Positions 1-7,931 of a stretch of 64,000 bases of DNA are shown here, piece after piece (positions within the stretch are counted from its first letter, which is position 1; each line of letters starts with the position of its first letter). Made by a program: the position numbers and the translations under genes. Origin of the DNA: Mesonia aquimarina (lineage in GTDB: Bacteria > Bacteroidota > Bacteroidia > Flavobacteriales > Flavobacteriaceae); NCBI RefSeq assembly GCF_003667275.1, contig NZ_RCNV01000004.1, positions 62,001 through 126,000 on the forward strand, in the 5' to 3' direction. Under the pieces are notes generated by a model that saw only the letters and a list, made by a program, of their open reading frames with translations, did not search any database and was not told the origin of the DNA.

Positions 1-1736
1 CAACCAAATTTTATACAGAAGAAGGTGTATTCGATTTAGTGGGAAATAACATGCCTATTTTCTTTATTCAAGATGCGATGAAATTTCCGGATTTAATACA
101 TGCTGTAAAACCAGAACCCGATCGTGATATTCCACAAGCTGCCTCGGCACATGATACGTTTTACGACTTTGTATCGTTAACCACGGAAACTTTACATAAT
201 CATATTTGGGTAATGAGCGACCGTGCCATTCCTCGAAGCTATAGAATGATGGAGGGTTTTGGAATTCATACGTTCCGGTTAATTAATAAAGATGGAAAAT
301 CTCACTTTGTTAAATTTCATTGGAAACCCTTATTAGGAGTTCATTCTGTAACTTGGGATGAAGCTGTAAAAATACACGGTGCCGATACCGATTTTCACCG
401 ACGCGATTTATGGGATGCTATTGAAGCTGGTCATTACCCAGAATGGGAACTTGGTTTTCAAATAGTACCCGAAGAAGATGAGCATAAATTTGATTTCGAT
501 TTATTAGATCCTACAAAATTAATTCCCGAAGAAATGGTGCCGGTGCAACGTATTGGTAAAATGACCTTAAATAGGAATCCTGATAATTTCTTTGCTGAAA
601 CCGAACAAGTAGCTTTCCATCCGGGACATTTAGTTCCAGGTTTAGACTTTACTAACGATCCTTTATTACAAGGACGCTTATTTTCATATACCGATACGCA
701 GTTATCACGTTTAGGTAGTCCTAATTTTCACGAAATTCCAATTAATCGTCCTGTAAATGAAGTTCACAATAATCAACGTGATGCTCATATGCGAATGACG
801 GTAAATAAAGGGAAAACTGCATACTTCCCTAATTCTATAGGAGGTGGTTGTCCACATTTGGCAAAAATGGCAGAAGGTGGCTTTACTTCTTATGAAGAAC
901 GTATCGATGCTAAAAAAGTTCGTGAACGAAGCGAAAGTTTCAGCGATCATTTTAGTCAACCTGCTTTATTTTACAGAAGTTTAGAAGAATGGGAAAAAAA
1001 TCATATAGTAGATGCTTATACTTTTGAGATTGGAAAATGTACCTATGATCATATTAAAAAAAGAATGTTATATGTAATTGCTGAAATAGATAAAGACTTA
1101 GCAAAAGAAGTAGGTAAAGGTTTAGGTATGGAAATTCCTAAAGAAATAGAAGAACCCGTAAATCAAGCAATTGGCGCAGATGCTGATGTTAAGAAACATC
1201 AACCCGGGAAAAAGAAAAATTACTTAGAAAAATCGGATGCTTTAAGTCAAACACATCTTAAAAGCAATAGTATTGTGAGCAGAAAAATTGCTATTCTTGT
1301 TGGTGATGGCTTCGATGGTGAAGCTACTATGAATATGAAAAAAGGCTTAGAAGAAAAAGGAGCAATGCCACAAATAATTGCAACCCATGGAGGAACAGTT
1401 AAATGTGATAAAAATAAAGACCATAAAGTTGATGCGGCTATTCTTACCACAGAAAGCGTTTTGTTTGATGCCTTTTATGTACCGGGAGGAGAAAAAAGCG
1501 TACAAGCACTTTTAGATGAACCTAAAGCAAAAAAGTTTATTAATGAAGCTTTAAAGCATTGCAAAGCGATAGCCGTAAGTAAAGAAGGTGAACAATTATT
1601 GGAGACTACCCACGGTAAGGATTTTAAAGATGATGATGCTATTTTCATCAACAAAAGCCCAGATAAATTTGCCAGAGCGATAGCTCAGCATCGAAATTGG
1701 GCACGCGAAGAAAAAGCAAAGAAAATCCCGGCCTAA
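1..1736 (+). CDS. katE: Large-subunit catalase (HPII/KatE type), 5' end missing
   Basis: Heme catalase that breaks down hydrogen peroxide. The reading frame is open from base 3, and the codons before the first GTG (base 39) read TKFYTEEGVFDL, a conserved catalase segment, so the gene starts outside the window and base 39 is not its start. Visible: the distal-side Asn in VGNNMPIFF, the proximal heme Tyr motif RLFSYTDTQ near bases 676-702, and a C-terminal DJ-1/PfpI-like domain (about bases 1270-1700) typical of clade 2 catalases. As in HPII, the position of the DJ-1 nucleophile (AVSKEGEQLL) carries no Cys, so this domain is probably structural. The catalytic His lies upstream and cannot be checked. 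A perfect hairpin terminator follows. Confidence 0.95.
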   Translation, partial: TKFYTEEGVFDLVGNNMPIFFIQDAMKFPDLIHAVKPEPDRDIPQAASAHDTFYDFVSLTTETLHNHIWVMSDRAIPRSYRMMEGFGIHTFRLINKDGKSHFVKFHWKPLLGVHSVTWDEAVKIHGADTDFHRRDLWDAIEAGHYPEWELGFQIVPEEDEHKFDFDLLDPTKLIPEEMVPVQRIGKMTLNRNPDNFFAETEQVAFHPGHLVPGLDFTNDPLLQGRLFSYTDTQLSRLGSPNFHEIPINRPVNEVHNNQRDAHMRMTVNKGKTAYFPNSIGGGCPHLAKMAEGGFTSYEERIDAKKVRERSESFSDHFSQPALFYRSLEEWEKNHIVDAYTFEIGKCTYDHIKKRMLYVIAEIDKDLAKEVGKGLGMEIPKEIEEPVNQAIGADADVKKHQPGKKKNYLEKSDALSQTHLKSNSIVSRKIAILVGDGFDGEATMNMKKGLEEKGAMPQIIATHGGTVKCDKNKDHKVDAAILTTESVLFDAFYVPGGEKSVQALLDEPKAKKFINEALKHCKAIAVSKEGEQLLETTHGKDFKDDDAIFINKSPDKFARAIAQHRNWAREEKAKKIPA

Positions 1737-1754
1737 TAGGTTAAGAATTTATTC

Positions 1755-1791
1755 TATATAAAAGCTATGCATTTTGCATAGCTTTTATATA
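1755..1791 (+). terminator. Rho-independent terminator of the catalase gene
   Basis: Perfect 17-bp inverted repeat (arms 1755-1771 and 1775-1791) with a 3-base loop, followed by a T-rich stretch. It begins 18 bases after the catalase stop. It rules out the TTG at 1774 as a start for the next gene, because that codon lies in the hairpin. Confidence 0.85.
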
Positions 1792-1803
1792 TTTAATTTT
1801 CAC

Positions 1804-2871
1804 ATGATAATTATGAATATAAAGAACGAAGTATATTATAAAATTATCTCCGGATCTCTATTAATAATAGGCGGGTATTTTCTAATATTAGGACTTATAA
1901 AAGTAAAAGCTTTTTTAGCTCCCCTAGTAATTGCAGGTATTTTAAGTTTAGTCATTTATCCTCTTTGTAAAAAAATAGAAAAAAAACTTTTTAAATCCCT
2001 AGCTTGTGTACTTTCTGCTTTGCTGCTTTTTATTCTTTCGCTTGGCGTAGTGCTAATCGTTTATTATCAACTTCAGGGGTTTATAGAAGAATGGCCTTCC
2101 ATAAAAGAAAACATGGCCCCTAAGATAGAAAGTCTTAAAGCTTTTATAATAGCAGAAACGCCTATAACGTCTAAAGATATTTCAAATCAATCGCTGAGTA
2201 AAATTGGTTCTCAAATAAAAAAACCAACCGATAAAATATTTGTTTTTTTAACTTCAACCGGTTCTTTTATCGGGAGTTACCTGTTAGTTTTTATTTATAT
2301 TTTTTTTCTGCTTCGTTATAGAAAGCGGTTCTTACAATTTTTAATCAAGTTATTTCCTGCAAGACACAAAAAAGAAATAGAACATACTGCCAATCAACTT
2401 ACCAAAGTAATTTCTGAATATTTAGTCGGAAAGTTATTTCTCATGGGGATTCTTGTTATTCTATATAGTGTCGGTTTAGGAATCTCGGGAGTAGATAATT
2501 TTATCTTAATAAGTCTTATTGCTTCTCTTCTTACCTTAATTCCTTATATAGGAAATGTAATAGGCTTTTGTCTCGCATTTGGCTATGGTTATTTAGTTTC
2601 AGGAGAAGTTAGTGTCCTTATCGGTGTGGTTATCACTTTTACGCTTTCTCAATTTTTAGAAAGTTATGTTTTACAACCCTATGTAATAGGAGGTCGTGTA
2701 AACCTTCATCCTTTTTTGGTTATTTTAATGGTTATTGTTTGGAGCGCTATATGGGGAATTGCAGGAATGATTTTAGCCGTACCTCTAACAGCTATTCTTA
2801 CTACAATTATGTTGCATATTCCTAAACTTAAAATTGTAGGAGAATTATTTCAAAATAAACCGATTGACTAA
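1804..2871 (+). CDS. AI-2E family transporter (PerM/YdiK-like permease)
   Basis: About 355-residue integral membrane protein of the AI-2E exporter/PerM family, whose members move small molecules or ions across the inner membrane; the substrate is unknown here. Hydrophobic segments lie near the N terminus (two, around LLIIGGYFLILGLI and FLAPLVIAGILSLVIYPL), a third follows at once, and a C-terminal bundle contains the family-typical LIPYIGNVIGF and the final AGMILAVPLTAIL. A soluble, charged stretch (roughly residues 80-140) separates the halves, as usual in the family. I chose the ATG at 1804 (1813 is equally possible) because the longer frame starts inside the preceding terminator hairpin. 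It converges on the PaiB-like gene with 6 bases between stops. Confidence 0.85.
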   Translation: MIIMNIKNEVYYKIISGSLLIIGGYFLILGLIKVKAFLAPLVIAGILSLVIYPLCKKIEKKLFKSLACVLSALLLFILSLGVVLIVYYQLQGFIEEWPSIKENMAPKIESLKAFIIAETPITSKDISNQSLSKIGSQIKKPTDKIFVFLTSTGSFIGSYLLVFIYIFFLLRYRKRFLQFLIKLFPARHKKEIEHTANQLTKVISEYLVGKLFLMGILVILYSVGLGISGVDNFILISLIASLLTLIPYIGNVIGFCLAFGYGYLVSGEVSVLIGVVITFTLSQFLESYVLQPYVIGGRVNLHPFLVILMVIVWSAIWGIAGMILAVPLTAILTTIMLHIPKLKIVGELFQNKPID

Positions 2872-2877
2872 AAAGTT

Positions 2878-3486
2878 TTAAGTTGTTTTCTCATTTTCCT
2901 TCTGAATAGCACATGCTAAACTTTTATTGTCTTCTTCTAAATGAGTGGTAATATTTTTGATGTCTTTTTTTGAAAAGTCTTGATGATATTTTGCAATAGC
3001 TTCAATTTTTGTGGGTCTCAACCAAAAACCGGTGATTTGTTGAAAATTATTTTTAATAATTTTCTCAGGAATATCATCATACAAAAGTGGGCATTTCTTC
3101 TCCTGTTCAAAGACCTTTAAAAGATTTCGTAAAGAACCCTCTAATTCTTCGGAAGTTTGAATCTGTACATTAGCATGCATATGCACTGCACTATAATCCC
3201 AAGTACTGATGTCTTTATTTTCATACCAAGAGGAAGAAACGTAACCATGCGCACCTTGAAAAATTAAAAACACTTCTGCATCATTTTTTAGGTATTTCAA
3301 CATTTCGTTATGATTAGCGATATGACCATATAACAATAAATCTTTTGAACCTGCTGAAATTAATATAGGAATATGCGTAGCTGAAAATTTGGACTCCTTT
3401 ATAATTAAGGTAGCAAAAGGATTATTTTTTATGATATCTTTTTGATACTGCTGATCAGTTTTTCGGTATCTTAAAGGTTTATACAT
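2878..3486 (-). CDS. PaiB-like FMN-binding protein
   Basis: 202-residue protein of the PaiB family (FMN-binding negative transcriptional regulator, split beta-barrel flavin fold). Recognisable segments are the N-terminal MYKPLRYRKTD, the central HGYVSSSWYE (family HxYxSxxWY), and GFWLRPTKIEAIAKYHQD near residues 150-170, matching the family's IxGF.xxI....K.SQ region. PaiB was first described as a repressor of sporulation genes in Bacillus, but in Bacteroidota there is no evidence for that role and a flavin or pyridoxamine-oxidase-like function is equally possible. It is a single gene, convergent with the AI-2E transporter. Confidence 0.8.
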   Translation of the reverse strand: MYKPLRYRKTDQQYQKDIIKNNPFATLIIKESKFSATHIPILISAGSKDLLLYGHIANHNEMLKYLKNDAEVFLIFQGAHGYVSSSWYENKDISTWDYSAVHMHANVQIQTSEELEGSLRNLLKVFEQEKKCPLLYDDIPEKIIKNNFQQITGFWLRPTKIEAIAKYHQDFSKKDIKNITTHLEEDNKSLACAIQKENEKTT

Positions 3487-3534
3487 TTCTTTTTTTTACT
3501 GAAGATAAGGCTAATTTATAAATCTAAAAATTAA

Positions 3535-3968
3535 ATGCTAATGATGTTATTTTTGACCAGTATAATTGCCACTATTATAATGACTGCCTTCAGCTATATT
3601 TATTCTGAATTAAAAAATGAAAAGTTTAAGGAACCACAATTAATAAATATATTAATCAATCGGTATCCAAATATCAAAAGATCCATCGGTAAACGACATT
3701 TATTAGGCTGGATACTACATTTTTTAATCGGCTTTATTTTTACTGCTCTATTTTTTTAGTATGGAATAATACAACTCTTGACATTTCTTGGGCAAGCGGT
3801 TGCTTGTTGGGATTTATCGCAGGGATTATAGGCGTTTTAGGATGGAAAACTGCATTTTATATTCACCCGAATCCGCCCAAAATTAAGTTTTCAAAATTTT
3901 ATCTTCAACTTATTGTCGCTCATATTTTATTTGGATTAAGTTGTGTGGCGTTCATTAAATTTTTTTAG
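3535..3968 (+). pseudogene. Small multi-pass membrane protein interrupted by a frameshift at a run of seven T
   Basis: The first frame (3535-3759) encodes 74 residues with a hydrophobic start and a second membrane segment (HFLIGFIFTALFF), then TAG. Shifting by -1 at the T7 run (3751-3757) opens a frame to TAG at 3966-3968 that encodes about 70 more residues with two further membrane segments (GCLLGFIAGIIGVLGW and AHILFGLSCVAFIKFF). This second frame has no good ATG near its beginning, so the two parts are probably one protein of about 145 residues with three or four membrane spans. One extra T would restore it. Alternatives are a sequencing error in the homopolymer, a real disruption, or -1 ribosomal slippage on T TTT TTT. 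I do not recognise the family. Confidence 0.65.
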
Positions 3969-4035
3969 CAATAAGATCCTTAATTTTTTTAACCAATAAT
4001 AAAAATTTCTTTTTTAAACCTTAAATAAAATTATT

Positions 4036-4560
4036 ATGATTCAAAAATTATTTACCATTTCTACCGAGAGTTTTTTCTTTATCTTTTTCTGTGCTGTAGG
4101 TATTTATTTCGCTATTATTCTATTCACAAAAATAGCCGGTAAACGAAGCTTTTCTAAAATGTCGAGTTTCGATTTTGCGATGACCGTAGCTATAGGTTCG
4201 GTTGTTGCTACGGTTATTTTATCTTCAACTATTAATTTAACGCAAGGCTTATTGGGTTTAGGTATGCTGTATATTTTACAAATGTCAGTAGCTTTATTAA
4301 GACGTTTTAATTGGATACAAAAAATAGTGGACAATAAACCCTTATTACTGATGGATGGCGAAAATATATTAGAAGACAACTTGCGGAAAGCTCGAGTAAC
4401 AAAATCTGATTTACGTGCAAAATTAAGAGAAGCTAATGTAATTGAGTTTAGTGAAATTAAGGCGGTAGTTTTTGAAACGACCGGTGATATTTCTGTACTA
4501 CATACTACAGAACCCTCAAAAGATTTAAATGATTTTTTAATGAAAGATGTGGAAGTATAA
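4036..4560 (+). CDS. DUF421 (YetF/YcaP-like) membrane protein
   Basis: 174-residue membrane protein with three N-terminal membrane segments and a soluble C-terminal domain. The signature of the family is visible: KIAGKRSFSKMSSFDFAMTV, followed by AIGSVVATVIL, then a cytosolic part with KPLLLMDGENILEDNLRKA and VIEFSEIKAVVFETTGDISV. YetF-type proteins are widespread and their biochemical role is not settled. The product is of ordinary length for the shorter Bacteroidota members. It follows the frameshifted membrane gene by 67 bases on the same strand and precedes another membrane protein gene, so these may be co-transcribed. Confidence 0.85.
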   Translation: MIQKLFTISTESFFFIFFCAVGIYFAIILFTKIAGKRSFSKMSSFDFAMTVAIGSVVATVILSSTINLTQGLLGLGMLYILQMSVALLRRFNWIQKIVDNKPLLLMDGENILEDNLRKARVTKSDLRAKLREANVIEFSEIKAVVFETTGDISVLHTTEPSKDLNDFLMKDVEV

Positions 4561-4640
4561 CAACTTTTTTTCATTCGTGTTAATGTTTTTATTAATAGAA
4601 TTAACCTAAATAATAAGTTTTAAAGTTCTTTGCTTAAAAA

Positions 4641-5171
4641 ATGGATAGATTCAGTAGAAATTCTCTTATAGGCGGTATTGCAGCTACTATTATTACTTCT
4701 ACCGGAATGATTTTAATGGGCCATGTTTCTGGCTTGGAGGCCAAAGATTTAATTACTTCCTCCTTACCGCGTCTAAATACTTTTTTTAATACTGTAGTAC
4801 TTGCTTCTGCAACTATTTTAACATTATTGCTTACAATTACCAATATAAGTCACGGTTCAAAATCTACTTTAAAAAAAACTTATTATATAAGAATTTTAAA
4901 AATAGCAAAGTTAGACGCTACGGTATTTATTATTAGTGTGATAACATTCTTACTTATGAATAATCCGCTTACAGAAGCTGAAAGTATTCATACAAGTTAT
5001 TATAGCTATCTTTACTATATTTGGTCTTCAATTTCGAGTATTGTTTGTGGAGCAATTGTGGCGGTAATTATCATGCTTTATTATACCATTACTACACTCA
5101 TTTCAATCGTAGGTCTAAATAAAGACGATCATCCTCTTATACATAATGAAGACCCTGGGGAAAATGTTTAA
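4641..5171 (+). CDS. Membrane protein of unknown function
   Basis: I do not recognise this 176-residue protein. It has four hydrophobic stretches: LIGGIAATIITSTGMILMG (residues about 9-27), VVLASATILTLLLTI (52-66), ATVFIISVITFLLM (91-104) and SIVCGAIVAVIIMLYYTITT (133-152). Between the second and third is a basic loop (HGSKSTLKKTYYIRILK). The pattern suggests a small four-span inner-membrane protein. The start ATG at 4641 immediately precedes MDRFSRN and there is no better upstream start. It lies 80 bases after the DUF421 gene and converges with the AraC-type regulator gene 4 bases beyond its stop. Confidence 0.7.
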   Translation: MDRFSRNSLIGGIAATIITSTGMILMGHVSGLEAKDLITSSLPRLNTFFNTVVLASATILTLLLTITNISHGSKSTLKKTYYIRILKIAKLDATVFIISVITFLLMNNPLTEAESIHTSYYSYLYYIWSSISSIVCGAIVAVIIMLYYTITTLISIVGLNKDDHPLIHNEDPGENV

Positions 5172-5175
5172 TTTT

Positions 5176-6186
5176 TTATTTGGAATTTAAATAACTACTT
5201 GGGGCTATTTTGTATTTTTCTTTAAATATTTTAGAGAAATAGCTTCTACTGGATAGCCCTATTTCATACACAATTTCACTTATATTTTTTTCTCCTTTAT
5301 CAAGTAATTTTAAAGATAATTCTAAGCGTTGATTTTTTATATACTCATTAATACTTTGCTGATGTTTTAATTGAAAGCCTTGTTGTAATTTTTGTTTATT
5401 TAATCCAAACTTTTTTGAAATTTCATCTATGGTATCAATATTCATTAAATGATCATTAATATAGTCTTCTACATCATTTACAACCTCAAATTCACTTTTA
5501 CGAAGAATGTTTTGTTTCTTATCTTGTTTTATATCATCTTCATATTGAGCAAGCATTAAAGAAAGTGCTTCTAAGGCTTTTGCTCCCAAAAAATTTACTC
5601 TAATAAGGTTATCTTTTTCAAACTCTTGAATATCTTTAATTACTTGCGCTAAATGTAGACTGTAATTACTTCGATAGAAGACCTCTCTTATACCTTCTAC
5701 ATCAGCAAAAATCTTATAAAAGTAATAAGGAATCTCTTCAAGTTTGTAATTAATATGTTCCTTAAAAGCTTTTCTATCAATTTCTACAACTTGAAAATTG
5801 AATGCTTCATTAGTTGGAAATTTATAAATATGTCCGTAATGATAGTAGGTAGAAATAATAGCACTTTGATATTTCTGTATTTTTCTACGTTCGCTATCCG
5901 GTTTAATCGAGTGTATTAAACTCCCCTCTTGACAGTAGATAAATTTTAAAGGATGTACTTTTTTACTGGTAAAATTTAGCACCACCTGTTTTATGAATTT
6001 ACCTTTAAATTCCAATAAGCCAACTCCATTAGGAAAATTTATGCCTTGTATAAATCCTTCTCCTAAGTGTTGTGGTATATCTAATTTATATTCAGAAAGA
6101 TGTTCCGTTAAGGAAGTTTGAAACTGTACAGATAGTTCACTTAATATTTCTGAGACGCTAATTCCTTCAATAGTAAATACTATCAT
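5176..6186 (-). CDS. AraC-family transcriptional regulator
   Basis: 336-residue regulator. The C-terminal ~100 residues form an AraC-type double helix-turn-helix: the first helix pair around IDEISKKFGLNKQKLQQGFQ, the second around ISEIVYEIGLSSRSYFSKIF followed by KEKYKIAPSSY, which matches the family end motif. The N-terminal ~200 residues are a sensor part of the kind common in Bacteroidota, without a clear ligand signature. It lies on the same strand as, and 71 bases downstream of, the DUF1989 gene, so it may be the last gene of that operon and its regulator. It ends 4 bases from the convergent membrane gene. Confidence 0.9.
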   Translation of the reverse strand: MIVFTIEGISVSEILSELSVQFQTSLTEHLSEYKLDIPQHLGEGFIQGINFPNGVGLLEFKGKFIKQVVLNFTSKKVHPLKFIYCQEGSLIHSIKPDSERRKIQKYQSAIISTYYHYGHIYKFPTNEAFNFQVVEIDRKAFKEHINYKLEEIPYYFYKIFADVEGIREVFYRSNYSLHLAQVIKDIQEFEKDNLIRVNFLGAKALEALSLMLAQYEDDIKQDKKQNILRKSEFEVVNDVEDYINDHLMNIDTIDEISKKFGLNKQKLQQGFQLKHQQSINEYIKNQRLELSLKLLDKGEKNISEIVYEIGLSSRSYFSKIFKEKYKIAPSSYLNSK

Positions 6187-6257
6187 CCTTACAAGTATTT
6201 TGTATTTTTAAATTTACACAGAAAGCTGTTATAGCATTCTTTAAAAAAAGTTAAGGT

Positions 6258-6845
6258 TTATTTTTCTGAAGATGAAATAGTGTAATGAATAGGTTTAAAA
6301 CTTCCATTGTTACTATCTTCTGCGGAACAAGCAGTAAGTCCCACTACTAAATCCATCAATGCTTCAAAACAAACATAATCGCCGGATTTACTGGTAGGAG
6401 GATCCACACTTAAGCTCCCAGTTGAAGAAAACTGAACATTCATGAAAATATTAAAAGCTGTAGGAATATCATCGGGTTCAATACCAAATTTTTCTAAATT
6501 TTTAGTAAGATTTTCAAAACAGCTAGGATGATAATACTCGTTCTTATACATAATCTGAAAAGTTTCAGGACTACAAGGTGCAAGTAAAAAATCATTTCTT
6601 CCGTTGGTATCTTCCAAAATCTTCATCATTTTTTGACTTCGATTACTCCATAGAAAATTACCTTTTGTAATGAGTAGATTTTCTTCAAAATCAAGTGTTT
6701 TACCAGAAGAAATTTTTTCTCTTAAATCCTTTGCGTTAAAAAGTACCATATCACTTACCTGTTCACCTTCCGGATCTATTACCTTTAATATATCTCCTTT
6801 TTTTAATCTAAAGGCTGTACCAGTCTGCTTTTCTATTATTTTCAT
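6258..6845 (-). CDS. DUF1989 / urea-carboxylase-associated family protein
   Basis: 195-residue DUF1989 protein. Typical features are the N-terminal barrel-like part (GTAFRLKKGDILKVIDPEGE, then QVSDMVLFN), the conserved RSQKMMKILEDTNGRNDFLLAPCSPETF-type region near residues 70-98, HPSCFENL, then TAFNIFMNV and a DPPTSKSGDYV segment. Characterised relatives are the two subunits of carboxyguanidine deiminase (CgdAB), encoded with guanidine carboxylase, but here there is a single copy and no carboxylase. It begins 18 bases after the YqcI/YcgG gene's stop and is probably translated from the same transcript. The exact reaction is unknown; an amidino or ureido substrate is an inference from family and neighbour. 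Confidence 0.85.
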   Translation of the reverse strand: MKIIEKQTGTAFRLKKGDILKVIDPEGEQVSDMVLFNAKDLREKISSGKTLDFEENLLITKGNFLWSNRSQKMMKILEDTNGRNDFLLAPCSPETFQIMYKNEYYHPSCFENLTKNLEKFGIEPDDIPTAFNIFMNVQFSSTGSLSVDPPTSKSGDYVCFEALMDLVVGLTACSAEDSNNGSFKPIHYTISSSEK

Positions 6846-6863
6846 GCGTATAAAATAAAATTA

Positions 6864-7520
6864 TTAGTGAAATGGACATTTCCAATCTTTATCAACCTCT
6901 CTCCCACTATATTGCCTTGCCTCACTATTCTCTCCAAAATCTTCTAACATAGGATTAATATAGCCCTGAAGTTTTTCATCTCTCTTACGAATTCTATTTT
7001 TCACAGAAGTATATTTACCCATTTCTCTCAACTTTTCAAATTGTTGATGAAGGTTAAAAACTATAGTGGGATAAGGACTTTTTCTAGCTAATCTACTACT
7101 ATTTGGAAACATTCCTACAATATAAAAAGCTCTGCCGCACAAACTAAAACTAAAATTTTCATGCTCAGGATCAGAGTTAACGCTGGGGTCCCAACTATAA
7201 TGATCTAATTCTGAAAGCATCTTTAATTGTTTCCATAGAGATTTTTCAAATTCACTTTCCGAAAGGAATTCATCTTTTGAAAAAGTGGCTATAAAACTTT
7301 TAAAATTCTTAGAATTAAAATCATAATTCTTTATATATAATTCTAGATCATTCAATAACCCATTTGTGCTATGTATATTCAGCATAGCCTCATAATCATT
7401 TATAACAGCATTGTTTAAACTGAATACGCTTTGAGCCATTATGCAGGGATGATTATTTTCTAAAATAAATTTATCAAATTTACGTTTTAAGTCCATAGTT
7501 TCCATAGCTTTTTTTTTCAA
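6864..7520 (-). CDS. YqcI/YcgG family protein (GntA-like heme-dependent N-hydroxylase candidate)
   Basis: 218-residue protein of the YqcI/YcgG family. The family core is clear: FSFSLCGRAFYIVGMFPNSS, then SRLARKSPYPTIVFNLHQQF, an RDEKLQGYINPML stretch and the C-terminal WKCPFH. A characterised member is GntA of guanitoxin biosynthesis, a heme enzyme that N-hydroxylates a guanidino group, so a heme-dependent N-hydroxylation of a guanidino or amine substrate is a reasonable hypothesis, not a demonstration. The family's usual size is 220-280 residues, so this is short but complete. The start could also be the Met at residue 6 or 9. It is first in a likely operon with the DUF1989 and AraC genes; the promoter should lie in the long gap upstream. 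Confidence 0.8.
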   Translation of the reverse strand: MKKKAMETMDLKRKFDKFILENNHPCIMAQSVFSLNNAVINDYEAMLNIHSTNGLLNDLELYIKNYDFNSKNFKSFIATFSKDEFLSESEFEKSLWKQLKMLSELDHYSWDPSVNSDPEHENFSFSLCGRAFYIVGMFPNSSRLARKSPYPTIVFNLHQQFEKLREMGKYTSVKNRIRKRDEKLQGYINPMLEDFGENSEARQYSGREVDKDWKCPFH

Positions 7521-7931
7521 AGTTCCCCTATTTACATTACATTAAATGCTATAATTGATTTTTTATTTGTCCCAAATGAACTAAAAATCTTAAATTATTA
7601 TTAATTTATCAATCATTACACAAAATTTACTGTAATCAATTATAGAATTACAAATAATCAACTAAATAAAACCAACACTTACTAAGCGTAATAATATTAA
7701 CTTTATAAAAATCTCAACAGAATTTAAAGGATTACAATCAGAGATTTTAATGTAACTGATAAAGAAAAAACTTACGCTAATCTAACACAACAATGATGCT
7801 TGATTAGATTAAATTTACCTTATAAATAGAAAGCCTAGCGTAATTATTTGATTGTACCTAGTTTACATAAAACTTTCTTACAACATCAAATAAAAGTTCC
7901 TTTTTCACATCATAAAAAAGATTTCAAAAAA
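7521..7931. promoter_or_regulatory. 411-base AT-rich gap: likely control region of the YqcI/YcgG operon
   Basis: No coding frame of note. It lies downstream of the porin gene and upstream of the minus-strand YqcI/YcgG gene. Two interrupted inverted repeats built on TTACA...TGTAA are visible: TTACA 7616-7620 with TGTAA 7631-7635 (wider arms 7613-7620 and 7631-7638 with one mismatch), and TTACA 7732-7736 with TGTAA 7751-7755. A further weak inverted repeat pairs CTAATCTAA with TTAGATTAA around 7785-7815. These could be regulator sites, but AT-rich DNA yields such repeats by chance. I saw no exact TAnnTTTG box close to the start. Confidence 0.35.

Noticed and set aside
1774-1803. TTG start at 1774 for the AI-2E transporter
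   Set aside because: The codon lies in the perfect terminator hairpin (1755-1791) of the catalase gene; ATG at 1804 or 1813 starts the conserved part.
4104-4574. 156-residue minus-strand frame opposite the DUF421 gene
   Set aside because: Shadow frame; its plus-strand partner has clear family motifs and the antisense protein has none.
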